From assembly GCA_963277665.1 (NCBI GenBank), contig OY728123.1:627748915-627812914 (forward strand): a DNA stretch of 64,000 nucleotides, read 5' to 3'. Position numbers and translations under genes: made by a program. The stretch comes from Viscum album. Taxonomy: Eukaryota; Streptophyta; Magnoliopsida; Santalales; Viscaceae. The notes below the pieces were generated by a model. The model saw nothing but the letters and a program-made list of their open reading frames with translations. It did no database searches and was not told the origin of the DNA. Shown in pieces: positions 38,301-52,100 of the stretch; position 1 is the stretch's first letter; every line of letters begins with the position of its first letter.

Positions 38301-40010
38301 ATGCCTCTTGCCCTATACAAGAGATGCCTCATGCTCCTAGCATGAGATGTCAGTAGTCCTATCTACATGACTATAAACTGTAGTAATCCCTCTGCTCCAA
38401 ATATAGGATGCCTCTTGCCCTATACGAAAGATGCCTTATGCTCCTAGCATGAGATGCCTGTAGTCCTATCTACATGACTATAAACTGTAGTAATCCCTAG
38501 GCTCCAAACATAGGATGCCTCTTGCCCTATACGAGGGATGCCTCATGCTCCTAGCATGAGATGCCAGTAGTCTTATCTACATGACTATAAAATGTAGTAA
38601 TCCCTACGCTCCAAACATAGGATGCCTCTTGCCCTATACGAGAGATGCCTCATGCTCCTAGCATGATATGCTAGTAGTCCTATCTACATGACTATAAACT
38701 GTAGTAATCCCTATGCTCCAAACATAGGATGCCTCTTGCCCTATACGAGAGATGCCTCATGCTCCTAGCATGAGATGCCAGTAGTCCAATCTACCTGACT
38801 ATAAACTGTAGTAATCCCTATGCTCCAAACATAGGATGCCTCTTGCCCTATACGAGAGATGCCTCATGCTCCTATCATGAGATGCCAGTAGTCCAATCTA
38901 CATGACTATAAACTGTAGTAATCCATATTCTCCAAACATAGGAGGCCTCTTGCCCTATACGAGAGATGCCTCATGCTCCTAGCATGAGATGCCAGTAGTC
39001 TTATCTACATGACTATAAACTGTAGTAATCCCTATGCTCCAAACATAGGATGCCTCTTGCCCTATACAAGAGATTCCTCATGCTCCTAGCATGAGATGCC
39101 AGTAGTCCTATCTACATGACTATAAACTGTAGTAATCCCGAAGCTCCAAACATATGATGCCTCTTTCCCTATACGAGAGATGCCTTATGCTCCTAGCATG
39201 ATATGCCAGTAGTCCTATCTACATGACTATAAACTGTAGTAATCCCTATGCTCCAAACATAGGATGCCTCTTTCCCTATACGAGAGATGCCTCATGCTCC
39301 TAGCATGAGATGCCAGTAGTTCTATCTATATGACTATAAACTGTAGTAATCCCTATGTTCCAAATATAGGATGCCTCTTTCCCTAAACGAGAGATACCTC
39401 ATGCTCCTAGAATGAGATGCCAGTAGTCTTATCTACATGACTATAAACTGTAGTAATCCCTATGCTCCAAACATAGGATGCCTCTTTGCCTATATGAGAG
39501 ATGCCTCATGCTCCTAGAATGAGATGCCAGTAGTCCTATCTACTTGACTATAAACTGTAGTAATCCCTATGCTCTAAACATAGGATGCCTCTTGCCATAT
39601 ACAAGAGATGCCTCATGCTCCTAGAATGAGATGCTAGTAGTCCTATCTACATGAATATAAATTGTTGTAATCCCTATGCTCCAAACATAGGATGCCACTT
39701 GCCCTATACGAGAGATGCCTCATGCTCCTAGCATGAGATGCTAGTAGTCCTATCTACATGACTATAAACTGTAGTAATCCCTATGCTCCAAACATAGGAT
39801 GCCTCATGCCCTATATGAGAGATGCCTTATGCTCCAAGCATGAGATTCCATTAGTCCTATCTACATGACTATAAACTGTAGTAATCCCTATGCTCCAAAC
39901 ATAGGACGCCTCTTGCCCTATACGAGAGATGCCTCATGCTCCTAGCATGAGATGCCAGTAGTCCTATCTACATGACTATAAACTGTAGTAATCCCTATGC
40001 TCCAAACATA
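35400..40010 (+). repeat. Segmental duplication inside the satellite, copy 1 (61-monomer shift)
   Basis: Rare variants here recur about 6,526 bp (61 monomers) later: ATATTAACTG with AAACAAAGG (35,590 and 42,115), the GATGCTCTT deletion (37,020 and 43,546), CTCCAGACATAGG (38,075 and 44,601), CCCGAAGCTCC (39,137 and 45,663) and GATGCCACTTGCCC (near 39,690 and 46,220). Confidence 0.85.
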
Positions 40011-41924
40011 GGATGCCTCTTGCCCTATAAGAAAGATGCCTCATGCTCCTAGCATGAGATGCCAGTATTCCTATCTACATGACTATAAACTGTAGTAATC
40101 CCTATGCTCAAAACATAGGACGTCTCTTGCCCTATACGAGAGATGCCTCGTGCTCCTTGCATGAGATGCCAGTAGTCCTATCTACATGACTATAAACTGT
40201 AGTAATCCCTATGCTCCAAGCATAGGATGCCTCTTGCCCTATACGAAAGATGCCTTATGCTCCTAGCATGAGATGCCAGTAGTCCTATCTACATGACTGT
40301 AATCTCTAGTAATACCTATGCTCCAAACATAGGATGTCTCTTTCCCTATACGAGAGATTCCTCATGCTCCTAGCATGAGATTCCAGTAGTCGTATCTATA
40401 TGACTATAAACTGTAGTAATCCCTATGCTCCAAACAGAGGATGCCTCTTGCCCTATACGAGAGATGCCTCATGCTCCTAGCATGAGATGCCAGTAGTCCT
40501 ATCAACATGACTATAAACTGTAGTAATCCCTATGCTCCAAACATAGGATGCATGTTCCCCTATACGAGAGATGACTCATGATCCTAGCATGAGATGCTAG
40601 TAGTCCTATCTACATGACTATAAACTGTAGTAATCCCTCTTCTCCAAACACATGATGCCTCTTGCCCAATACGAGAGATGCCTCATGCTCCTAGCATGGG
40701 ATGCCAGTAGTCCTATCTACATGACTATAAACTGTAGTAATCCCTATGCTCCAAACATAGGATGACTCTTCCCCTATACAAGAGATTCCTTATGCTCCTC
40801 GCATGAGATTCCAGTAGTCCTATCTACATGACTATAAGATGTAGTAATCCCTATGCTCCAAACATAGGATGCCTCTTTCCTAATAAGAGAGATGCATTAT
40901 ACTCCTAGCATGAGATGCCAGTAGTCCTATCTACATGACCATAAACTGTAGTAATCCCTATGCTCCAAACATAGGATGCCTCTTGCCCAATACGAGAGAT
41001 GCCACATGCTCCTAGCATGAGATGCCAGTAGTCCTATCTACATGACTATAAACTGTAGTAATCCCTATGCTCAAAACATAGGATGCCTCTTGCCCAATAC
41101 GAGAGATGCCTTATGCTCCTAGCATGAGATGCCAGTAGTCCTATCTACATGACTATAAACTGTAGTAATCCCTATGCTCCAAACATAGGATGCCTCTTGC
41201 CCTATATGAGAGATACCTCATGCTCCTAGTATGAGATGCCAGCAGTGCTATCTACATGACTATAAACTGTAGTAATCCCTATGCTCCAAACATAGGATGC
41301 CTCTTTCCATATACGCGAGATGCCTTATGCTCCTAGCATGAGATGCCAGTAGTCCTATCTACATGACTATAAACAGTAGCAATCCCTATGCTCCAAACAT
41401 AGGATGCCTCTTGCCCTATACGAGAGATGCCGCATGCTCCTAGAATGAGATGCCAATAATCCTATCTACATGACTTCAAACTGTAGTAATCCCTATGCTC
41501 CAAACATAGGATGCCTCTTTCCCTATACGAGAGATTCCTTATGCTCCTAGAATGAGATGCCAGTAGTCCTATCTACATGACTATAAACTGTAGTAATCCC
41601 TATGCTCCATACATAGGATGCCTCTTGCCCTATACGAGTGATGACTCATGCTCCTAGCATGAGATGCTAGTAGTCCTATCTACATGACTATAAACTGTAG
41701 TAATCCCTGTGCTCCAAACATAGGATGCCTCTTACCCTATACGAGATATGCCTCATGCTCCTAGCATGAGATGTCAGTAGTCCAATCTACATGACTATAA
41801 ACTGTAGTAATCCCTATGCTCCAAACAAAGGATGCCTCTTGCCCTATACGAGAGATGCCTCATGCTTCTAGCATGAGATGCCAGTAGTCCTATATACATG
41901 ACTATAAACTGTAGTAATCCCTAT

Positions 41925-44900
41925 TCTCCAAACATAGGATGCCTCTTGCCATATACAAGAGATGCCTCATGCTCCTAGCATGAGATTCTAGTAGTCCTAT
42001 CTACATGACTATAAACTGTAGTAATCCCTATGCTCCAAACATAGGATGCCTCTTGCCCTATACGAGAGATGCCTCATGCTCCTAGAATGAGATTCCAGTA
42101 GTCCTATCTACATCAATATTAACTGTAGTAATCCCTATGCTCCAAACAAAGGATGCCTCTTGCCCTATACGAGAGATGGCTCATGCTCCTAGCATGAGAT
42201 GCCAGTAGTCCAATCTACATGACTATAAACTGTAGTAATCCCTATTCTCCAAACATAGGATGACTCTTTCCATATACGAGAGATGCCTCATGCTCCTAGC
42301 ATGAGATTCCAGTAGTCCTATCTACATGACTATAAACTGTAGTAATCCCTATGCTCCAAACATGGGATGCCTCTTGCCCTATACGAGAGATGCCTTATGC
42401 TCCTAGCATGAGATGCTAGTAGTCCTATCTACATGACTATAAACTGTAGTAATCCCTATGCTCCAAACATAGTATGCCTCTTGACCTATATGAGAGATGC
42501 CTCGTGCTCCTAGCATGAGATCCCAGTAGTCCTATCTACATGACTATAAACTATAGTAATCCCTATGCTCCAAACATAGGATGCCTCTTGCCATATACAA
42601 GAGATGCCTCATGCTCCTAGCATGAGATGCTAGTAGTCCTATCTACATGACTATAAACTGTAGTAATCCCTATGCTCAAAACATAGGCTGCATCTTGCCC
42701 TATACGAGAGATGCTGCATGCTCCTAGCATGAGATTCTAGTAGTCCCATCTACATGACTACAAACTATAGTAATCCCTATGCTCCTAACATAGGATGCCT
42801 CTTTCCCTATACGAGAGATGCCTTATCCTCCTAGCATGATATGCCAGTAGTCCTATCTACATGACTATAAACTGTAGTAATCCCTATGCTCCAAACATAG
42901 GATTCCTCTTTCCCTATACGAGAGATGCCTCATGCTCCTAGCATGAGATGCCAGTAGTCCTATCTACCTGACTATAAACTATTGTAATCCCTATGCTCCA
43001 AACATAGGATGTCTCTTGCCCTATTTGAGAGATGCCTCATGCTCCTAGCATGAGATGCCAGTAGTCCTATATACATGACTATAAACTATAGTAATCCCTA
43101 TGATCCAAACATAGGATGCCTCTTGCCCTATACGAGAGATGCCTCTTGCTCCTAGCATGAGATGCCAGTAGTCCTATCTACATGACTATAAACTATATTA
43201 ATCCCTATGCTCCAAACATAGGATGCCTCTTTCCCTATATTAGAGATGCCTCATGCTCCTAGCATGAGATGCCAGTAGTCCTATCTGAACGACTATAAAC
43301 TGTATTAGTCCATATGCTCCAAACATAGGATGTCTCTTTCCATATACGAGAGATGCCTCATGCTCCTAGCATGAGATTCCAGTAGTCCTATATACATGAC
43401 TATAAACTGTAGTAATCCCTATGCTCCAAACATAGGATGCCTCTTTCCCTATACGAGAGATGCCACATGCTCCTATCATGAGATGCCAGTAGTCCAATCT
43501 ACATGACTATAAACTGTAGTAATCCCTATGCTCCAAACATAGGATGCTCTTGCCCTATATGAGATATGCCTCATGCTCCTAGCATGAGATGCCAGTAGTC
43601 CTATCTACAAGACTATAAATTGTAGTAATCCCTATGCTCCAAACATAGGATGCCTCTTTCCCTATACGAGAGATGCCTCATGCTCTTAGCATTAGATGCT
43701 AGTAGTCCTATCTACATGACTATAAACTGTAGTAATACCTATGCTCCAAACATAGGATGCCTCTTGCCCTATACGAGAGATTCCACATGCTCCTAGAATG
43801 AGACGCCAGTAGTCGTATTTACATGACTATAAACTGTAGAAATACCTATGCTCCAAACATAGGATGCCTCTTTCCATATACGAGAGATGCCTCATGCTCC
43901 TAGCATGAGATGTCAGTAGTCCTATCTACATGAATATAAACTGTAGTAATCCCTATGCTCCAAAAATAGGATGCCTCTTGCCCTATACGAGACATGCCTC
44001 ATGCTCCTAGCATTAGATGCCAGTAGTCCTATCTACATGACTATAAACTGTAGTAATCCCTATGCTCCAAACATAGGATGCCTCTTGCCCTATACGAGAG
44101 ATGCCTCATGCTCCTAGCATGAGATGCCAGTAGTCCTATCTACATGACTATAAACTGTAGTAATCCCTATGCTCCAAACATAGGATGCCTCTTGCCATAT
44201 ACGTGAGATGCCTCATGCTCCTAGCATGAGATTCCAGTAGTCCTATCAACATGACTATAAACTGTAGTAATCCCTATGCTCCAAACATAGGATGCCTCTT
44301 GCCCTATACGAGAGATGCCTTATGCTCCTAGCATGAGATGACAGTAGTCCTATCTACATGACTATAAACTGTAGTAATCCCTATGCTCCAAACATAGGAT
44401 GCCTCTTGCCCTATACGAGAGATTCCTCATGCTCCTAGCATGAGATGCCAGTGGTCCTATCTACATGACTATAAACTGTAGTAATCCCTATGCTCCAAAC
44501 ATAGGATGCCTCTTGCCCTATATGAGAGATGCCTCATGCTCCTAGCATGAGATGCCAGTAGTCCTATCTACATGACTATAAACTGTAGTAATCCCTTTGC
44601 TCCAGACATAGGATGCCTCTTGCCCTATAGGAGAGATGCCTCATGCTCCTAGAATGAGATACCAGTAGTCCTATCTACATGACTATAAACTGTAGTAATC
44701 CCTATGCACCAAACATAGGATGCCTCTTGCCATATACGAGAGATGCCTCATGCTCCAGGCATGAGATGCTAGTAGTCCTATCTACATGACTATAAACTGT
44801 AGTAATACCTATGCTCAAAACATAGGATGCCTCTTGCCCTATACAAGAGATGCCTCATGCTCCTAGAATGAGATGCCAGTAGTCCTATCTACATGACTAT

Positions 44901-46540
44901 AAACTGTAGTAATCCCTATGCTCTAAATATAGGATGCCTCTTGCCCTATACGAAAGATGCCTTATGCTCCTAGTATGAGATGCCTGTAGTCCTATCTACA
45001 TGACTATAAACTATAGTAATCCCTATGCTCCAAACATATGATGCCTCTTGCCCTATACGAGAGATGCCTCATGCTCCTAGCATGAGATGCCAGTAGTCTT
45101 ATCTACATGACTATAAACTGTAGTAATCCCTATGCTCCAAACATAGGATGCCTCTTGCCCTATACGTGAGATGCCTCATGCTCCTAGCATGAGATGCTAG
45201 TAGTCCTATCTACATGACTATAAACTGTAGTAATCCCTATGCTCCAAACATAGGATGCCTCTTGCCCTATACGAGAGATGCCTCATGCTCCTAGCATGAG
45301 ATGCCAGTAGTCCAATCTACCTGACTATAAACTGTAGTAATCCCTCTGCTCCAAACATAGGATGCCTCTTGCCCTATACGAGAGATGCCTCATGCTCCTA
45401 GCATGAGATGCCAGTAGTCCAATCTACATGACTATAAACTGTAGTAATCCATATTCTCCAAACATAGGATGCCTCTTGCCCTATACGAGAGATGCCTCAT
45501 GCTCCTAGCATGAGATGCCAGTAGTCTTATCTACATGACTATAAACTGTAGTAATCCCTATGCTCCAAACATAGGATGCATCTTGCCCTATACGAGAGAT
45601 TCCTCATGCTCCTAGCCTGAGATGCCAGTAGTCCTATCTACATGACTATAAACTGTAGTAATCCCGAAGCTCCAAACATATGATGCCTCTTTCCCTATAC
45701 GAGAGATGCCTTATGCTCCTAGCATGATATGCCAGTAGTCCTATCTACATGGCTATAAACAGTAGTAATCCCTATGCTCCAAACATAAGATGCCTCTTGC
45801 CCTATACGAGAGATGCCTCATGCTCCTAGCATGATATGCCAGTAGTCCTATCTATATGACTATAAACTGTAGTAATCCCTATGCTCCAAACATAGGATGC
45901 CTCTTGCCCTATACGAGAGATGCCTCATGCTCCTAGCATGAGATGCCGGTAGTCCTATCTACATGACTATAAACTGTAGTAATCCCTATGCTCCAAACAT
46001 AGGATGCCTCTTTCCCTATACGAGAGATGCCTCATGCTCCTAGCATGAGATGCCAGTAGTCCTATCTACATGACTATAAACTGTAGTAATCCCTATGCTC
46101 TAAACATAGGATGCCTCTTGCCATATACAAGAGATGCCTCATGCTCCTAGCATGAGATGCTAGTAGTCCTATCTACATGAATATAAATTGTAGTAATCCC
46201 TATGCTCCAAACATAGGATGCCACTTGCCCTATACGAGAGATGCCTCATGCTCCTAGCATGAGATGCCAGTAGTCCTATCTACATGACTATAAACTGTAG
46301 TAATCCCTATGCTCCAAACATAGGATGCCTCATGCCCTATATGAGAGATGCCTTGTGTTCCAAGCATGAGATACCAGTAGTCCTATCTACATGACTATAA
46401 ATTGTAGTAATCCCTATGCTCCAAACATAGGATGCCTCTTGCCCTATACGAGAGAGGCCTCATGCTCCTAGCATGAGATGCCAGTAGTCCTATATACATG
46501 ACTATAAATTGTAGTAATCCCTATGCTCCAAACATAGGAT
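41925..46540 (+). repeat. Segmental duplication inside the satellite, copy 2 (61-monomer shift)
   Basis: Partner of 35,400-40,010, sharing its private variants in the same order. Its right part was duplicated again with a 21-monomer shift (2,247 bp), giving 47,300-49,100. Confidence 0.85.
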
Positions 46541-47299
46541 GCCTCTTTCCCTATACGAGAGATGCCTCATGCTCCTAGCATGAGATGTCAGTAGTCCTAT
46601 CTACATGACTATAAACTGTAGTAATCCCTATGCTCCAAACATAGGATGCCTCTTGCCCTATACGAGAGATGCCTCATGCTCCTAGCATGAGATGCCAGTA
46701 GTCCTATCTACATGACTATAAACTGTAGTAATCCCTATGCTCCAAACATAGGATACCTCTTTCCCTATACGATAGATGCCTCATGCTCCTAGCATGAGAT
46801 GCCAGTAGTCCTATCTACATGACTATAAACTGTAGTAATCCCTATGCTCCAAACATAGGATGCCTCTTTCCCTATACGAGAGATGCCTCATGCTCCTAGA
46901 ATGAGATGCCGGTAGTCCTATCTACATGACTATAAACTGTAGTAATCCCTATGCTCCAAACATAGGATGCCTCTTGCCCTATATGAGAGATGCCTCATGC
47001 TCCTAGCATGAGATGCCAGTAGTCCTATCTACATGACTATAAACTGTAGTAATCCCTATGCTCCAGACATAGGATGCCTCTTTCCCTATAGGAGAGATGC
47101 CTCATGCTCCTAGCATGATATACCAGTAGTCATATCTACATGACTATAAACTGTAGTAATCCCTATGCACCAAACATAGGATGCCTCTTGCCATATACGA
47201 GAGATGACTCATGCTCCAGGCATGAGATGCTAGTAGTCCTATCTACATGACTATAAACTGTAGTAATCCCTATGCTCAAAACATAGGATTCCTCTTACC

Positions 47300-49100
47300 C
47301 TATACAAGAGATGCCTCATGCTCCTAGAGTGAGATGCCAGTAGTCCTATCTACATGACTATAAACTGTAGTAATCCCTATGCTCCAAACATATGATGCCT
47401 CTTGCCCTATACGAGAGATGCCTCATGCTCCTAGCATGAGATGCCAGTAGTCTTTTCTACATGACTATAAACTGTAGTAATCCCCATGCTCCAAACATAG
47501 GATGCCTCTTGCCCTATACGAGAGATGCCTCATGCTCCTAGAATGAGATGCTAGTAGTCCTATCTACATGACTATAAACTGTAGTAATCCCTCTGCTCCA
47601 AACATAGGATGCCTCTTGCCCTATACGAGAGATGCCTCATGCTCCTAGCATGAGATGCCAGTAGTCCAATCTACATGACTATAAACTGTAGTAATCCATA
47701 TTCTCCAAACATAGGATGCCTCTTGCCCTATACGAGAGATGCCTCATGCTCCTAGCATGAGATGCCAGTAGTCTTATCTACATGACTATAAACTGTAGTA
47801 ATCCCTATGCTCCAAACATAGGATGCCTCTTGCCCTATACGAGAGATGCCTCATGCTCCTAGCATGAGATGCCAGTAGTCTTATCTACATGAATATAAAC
47901 TGTAGTAATCCCGAAGCTCCAAACATATGATGCCTCTTTCCCTATACGAGAGATGCCTTATGCTCCTAGCATGATATGCCAGTAGTCCTATCTACATGAC
48001 TATAAACAGTAGTAATCCCTATGCTCCAAACATAAGATGCCTCTTGCCCTATACGAGAGATGCCTCATGCTCCTAGCATGAGATGCCAGTAGTCCTATCT
48101 ATATGACTATAAACTGTAGTAATCCCTATGCTCCAAACATAGGATTCCTCTTGCCCTATACGAGAGATGCCTCATGCTCCTAGCATGAGATGCCGGTAGT
48201 CCTATCTACATGACTATAAACTGTAGTAATCCCTATGCTCCAAACATAGGATGCCTCTTTCCCTATACGAGAGATGCCTCATGCTCCTAGCATGAGATGC
48301 CCGTAGTCCTATCTACATGACTATAAACTGTAGTAATCCCTATGCTCTAAACATAGGATGCCTCTTGCCATATACAAGAGATGCCTCATGCTCCTAGCAT
48401 GAGATGCTAGTAGTCCTATCTACATGAATATAAATTGTAGTAATCCCTATGCTCCAAACATAGGATGCCACTTGCCCTATATGAGAGATGCCTCATGCTC
48501 CTATCATGAGATGCCAGTAGTCCTATCTACATGACTATAAACTGTAGTAATCCCTATGCTCCAAACATAGGATGCCTCATGCCCTATATGAGAGATGCCT
48601 AGTGTTCCAAGCATGAGATACCAGTAGTCCTATCTACATGACTATAAATTGTAGTAATCCCTATGATCCAAACATAGGATGCCTCTTGCCCTATACGAGA
48701 GAGGCCTCATGCTCCTAGCATGAGATGCCAGTAGTAGTATATACATGACTATAAACTATAGTAATCCCTATGCTCCAAACATAGGATGCCTCTTGCCCTA
48801 TACGAGAGATGCCTCATGCTCCTAGCATGAGATGTCAGTAGTCCTATCTACATGACTATAAACTGTAGTAATCCCTATGCTCCAGACATAGGATGGCTCT
48901 TGCCCTATACGAGAGATGCCTCATGCTCCTAGCATGAGATGCCAGTAGTCCTATCTACATGACTATAAACTGTAGTAATCCCTATGCTCCAAACATAGGA
49001 TGCCTCTTTCCCTATACGAGAGATGCCTCATGCTCCTAGCATGAGATGCCAGTAGTCCTATAAAAATGTCTATAAACTGTAGTAATCCCTATGCTCCAAA
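47300..49100 (+). repeat. Segmental duplication inside the satellite, copy 3 (21-monomer shift)
   Basis: CCCGAAGCTCC (47,910), the CATATACAAGAG unit followed by GATGCCACTT (48,370-48,470), GCCTCATGCCCTATATGAG (48,572) and GAGAGGCCTC (near 48,700) each lie exactly 2,247 bp after their partners at 45,663, 46,121-46,223, 46,325 and 46,453. The left edge has a two-monomer difference (23-monomer offset at 44,601/47,062). Confidence 0.85.
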
Positions 49101-52100
49101 CATAGGATGCCTCTTTCCCTATACGAGAGATGCCTCATGCTCCTAGCATGAGATGCTAGTAGTCCTATCTACATGACTATAAACTGTAGTAATCCTTATG
49201 CTCCAAACATAGGATGCCTCTTTCCCTATACGAGAGATGCCCCATGCTCCTAGCATGAGATGTCAGTAGTCCTATCTACATGACTATAAACTGTAGTAAT
49301 CCCAATGCTCCAAACCTAGGATGCCTTTTGCCCTATACGAGAGATACCTCATGCTCCTAGCATGAGACGCCAGTAGTCCAATCTACATGACTATAAACTG
49401 TAGAAATCCCTATGCTCCAAACATAGGATGCCTCTTTCCCTATACGAGAGATGCCTCATGCTTCTAGCATGAGATGCCAGTAGTCCTATCTACATGAATA
49501 TAAACTGTAGTAATCCCTATGCTCCAAACATAGGATGCCTCTTGCCCTATACGAGAGATGCCTCCTGCTCCTAGCATGAGATGCCATTAGTCCTATCTAC
49601 ATGACTATAAACTATAGTAATCCCTATGCTCCAAACATAGGATTCCTCTTGCCCTATAAGAGAGATGCCTCATACTCCTAGCATGAGATTCCAGTAGTCC
49701 TGTCTACATGACTATAAACTGTAGAAATCCCTATGGTCCAAACATAGGAATCCTCTTGCCATATACGAGAGATGCCTCATGCTCCTAGCATGAGATTCCA
49801 GTAGTCCGATCTACATGACTATAAACTATAGTAATCCCTATGCTCCAAACATAGGATGCCTCTTGCCCTATACGAGAAATGCCTTATGCACCTAGCATGA
49901 GATGCCAGTAGTCCTATCTACATGACTATAAACTGTAGTAATCCCTATGCTCCAAACATAGGATGCCTCTTGCCCTATACGAGAGATGCCTCATGCTCGT
50001 AGCATGAGATGCCAGTAGTCCTATCTACATGAGTATAAACTGTAGTAATACCTATTCTCCAAACATAGGATGCCTCTTGCCCTATACGAGAGATGCCTCA
50101 TGCTCCTAGCATGAGATGCCAGTAGTCCTATCTACATGACTATAAACTGTAGTAATCCCTATGCTCCAAACATAGGATGCCTCTTTCCCTATACGAGAGA
50201 TGCCTCATGCTCCTAGCATGAGATGCCAGTAGTCCTATCTACATGACTATAAACTGTAGTAATCCCTATGCTCCAAACATAGGATGCATCTTGCCCTATA
50301 CGAGAGATGCCTCATGCTCCTAGCATTAGATTCCAGTAGTCCTATCTACATGACTATAAACTATAGTAATCCATATGCTCCAAACATAGGATGCCTCTTG
50401 ACCTAAACAAGAGATGCCTCATGCTCCTAGCATGAGATGCCAGTAGTCTTATCTACATGACTATAAACTGTCAAAATACCTATGCTCCAAACATAGGATG
50501 CCTCTTGCCCAATACGAGAGATGCCTCATGCTCCTAGCATGAGATGCCAATAGTCCTATCTACATGACTATAAACTGTAGTAATCCTGAAGCTCCAAACA
50601 TAGGATGCATCTTGCCCTATATGAGAGATGCCTTATGCTCCTAGCATGAGATGCCAGTAGTCCTATCTACATGACTATAAACTGTAGTAATCCCTATGCT
50701 CCAAATATAGGATGCATCTTTCCCTATACGAGAGATGCCTCATGCTCCTAGGATGAGATGCCAGTAGTCCTATCTATATGACTATAAACTGTAGTAATCC
50801 CTATGCTCCAAACATAGGATGCCTCTTGCCCTATACGAGAGATGCCTTATGCTCCTAGCATGAGATGCCAGTAGTCCTATCTACATGTCTATAAACTGTA
50901 GTAATCCCTATGCTCCAAACATAGGATGCCTCTTGCCCTATACGAGAGTTGACTCATGCTCCTAAGATGAGATACCAATAGTCCTATCTACATGACTATA
51001 AACTGTAGTAATCCCTATGCTCCAAACATAGGATGCCTCTTTCCCTATACGAGAGATGCCTCATGCTCCTAGCATGAGATGTCAGTAGTCCTATCTACAT
51101 GACTATAAACTATAGTAATCCCTATGCTCCAAACATAGGATGCCTCTTTCCTTATACGAAAGATTTATTATGCTCCTAGAATGAGATTCCATTATTCATA
51201 TCTACATGACTATAAACTATAGTAATCCCTATGCTCCAAACATAGGATGCCTCTTGCCCTATACGAGAGATGCCTTATGCTCCTAGCATGAGATGCCAGT
51301 AGTCCTATCTATATGACTATAGACTGTAGTAATCCCTATGCTCCAAACATAGGATGCCTCTTGCCCTATACGAGAGATTCCTCGTGCTCCTATCATGAGA
51401 TGCTAGTAGTCCTATCTACATAACTATAAACTGTAGTAATCCCTATGCTCCAAACATAGGATGCCTCTTCCCCTATACGAGAGATTCCTCATGCTCCTAT
51501 CATGAGATGCCAGTAGTCCTATCTACATGACTATAAACTGTAGTAATCCCTATGCTCAAAACATAGGATGCCTCTTGCCCTATACGAGAGATGCCTCATG
51601 CTCCTAGCATGAGATGCCAGTAGTCCTATCTACATGACTATAAACTGTAGTAATCCCTAGGCTCCAAACATAGGATGCCTCTTTCCCTATACGAAAGATG
51701 CCTTATGCTCCTAGCATGAGATTCCAGTAGTCCTATCTACATGACTATAAACTGTAGTAATACCTATGCTCCAAACATAGGATGTCTCTTTCCCTATACG
51801 AGAGATGCCTCAGGCTCCTAGTATGAGATGCCAGTAGTCGTATCTACATGACTATAAACTGTAGTAATCCCTATGCTCCAAACATAGGATGCCTCTTGCC
51901 TTATACGAGAGATGCCTCATGCTCCTAGTATGAGATGCCAGTAGTCCTATCTACATGACTATAAACTGTAGTAATCCCTATGCTCCAAACATAGGATACC
52001 TCTTGCCCTATACGAGAGATGCCTCATGCTCCTAGGATGAGATTCCAGTAGTCCTATCTACATGAATATAAACCGTAGTAATCCCTATGCTCAAAACATA

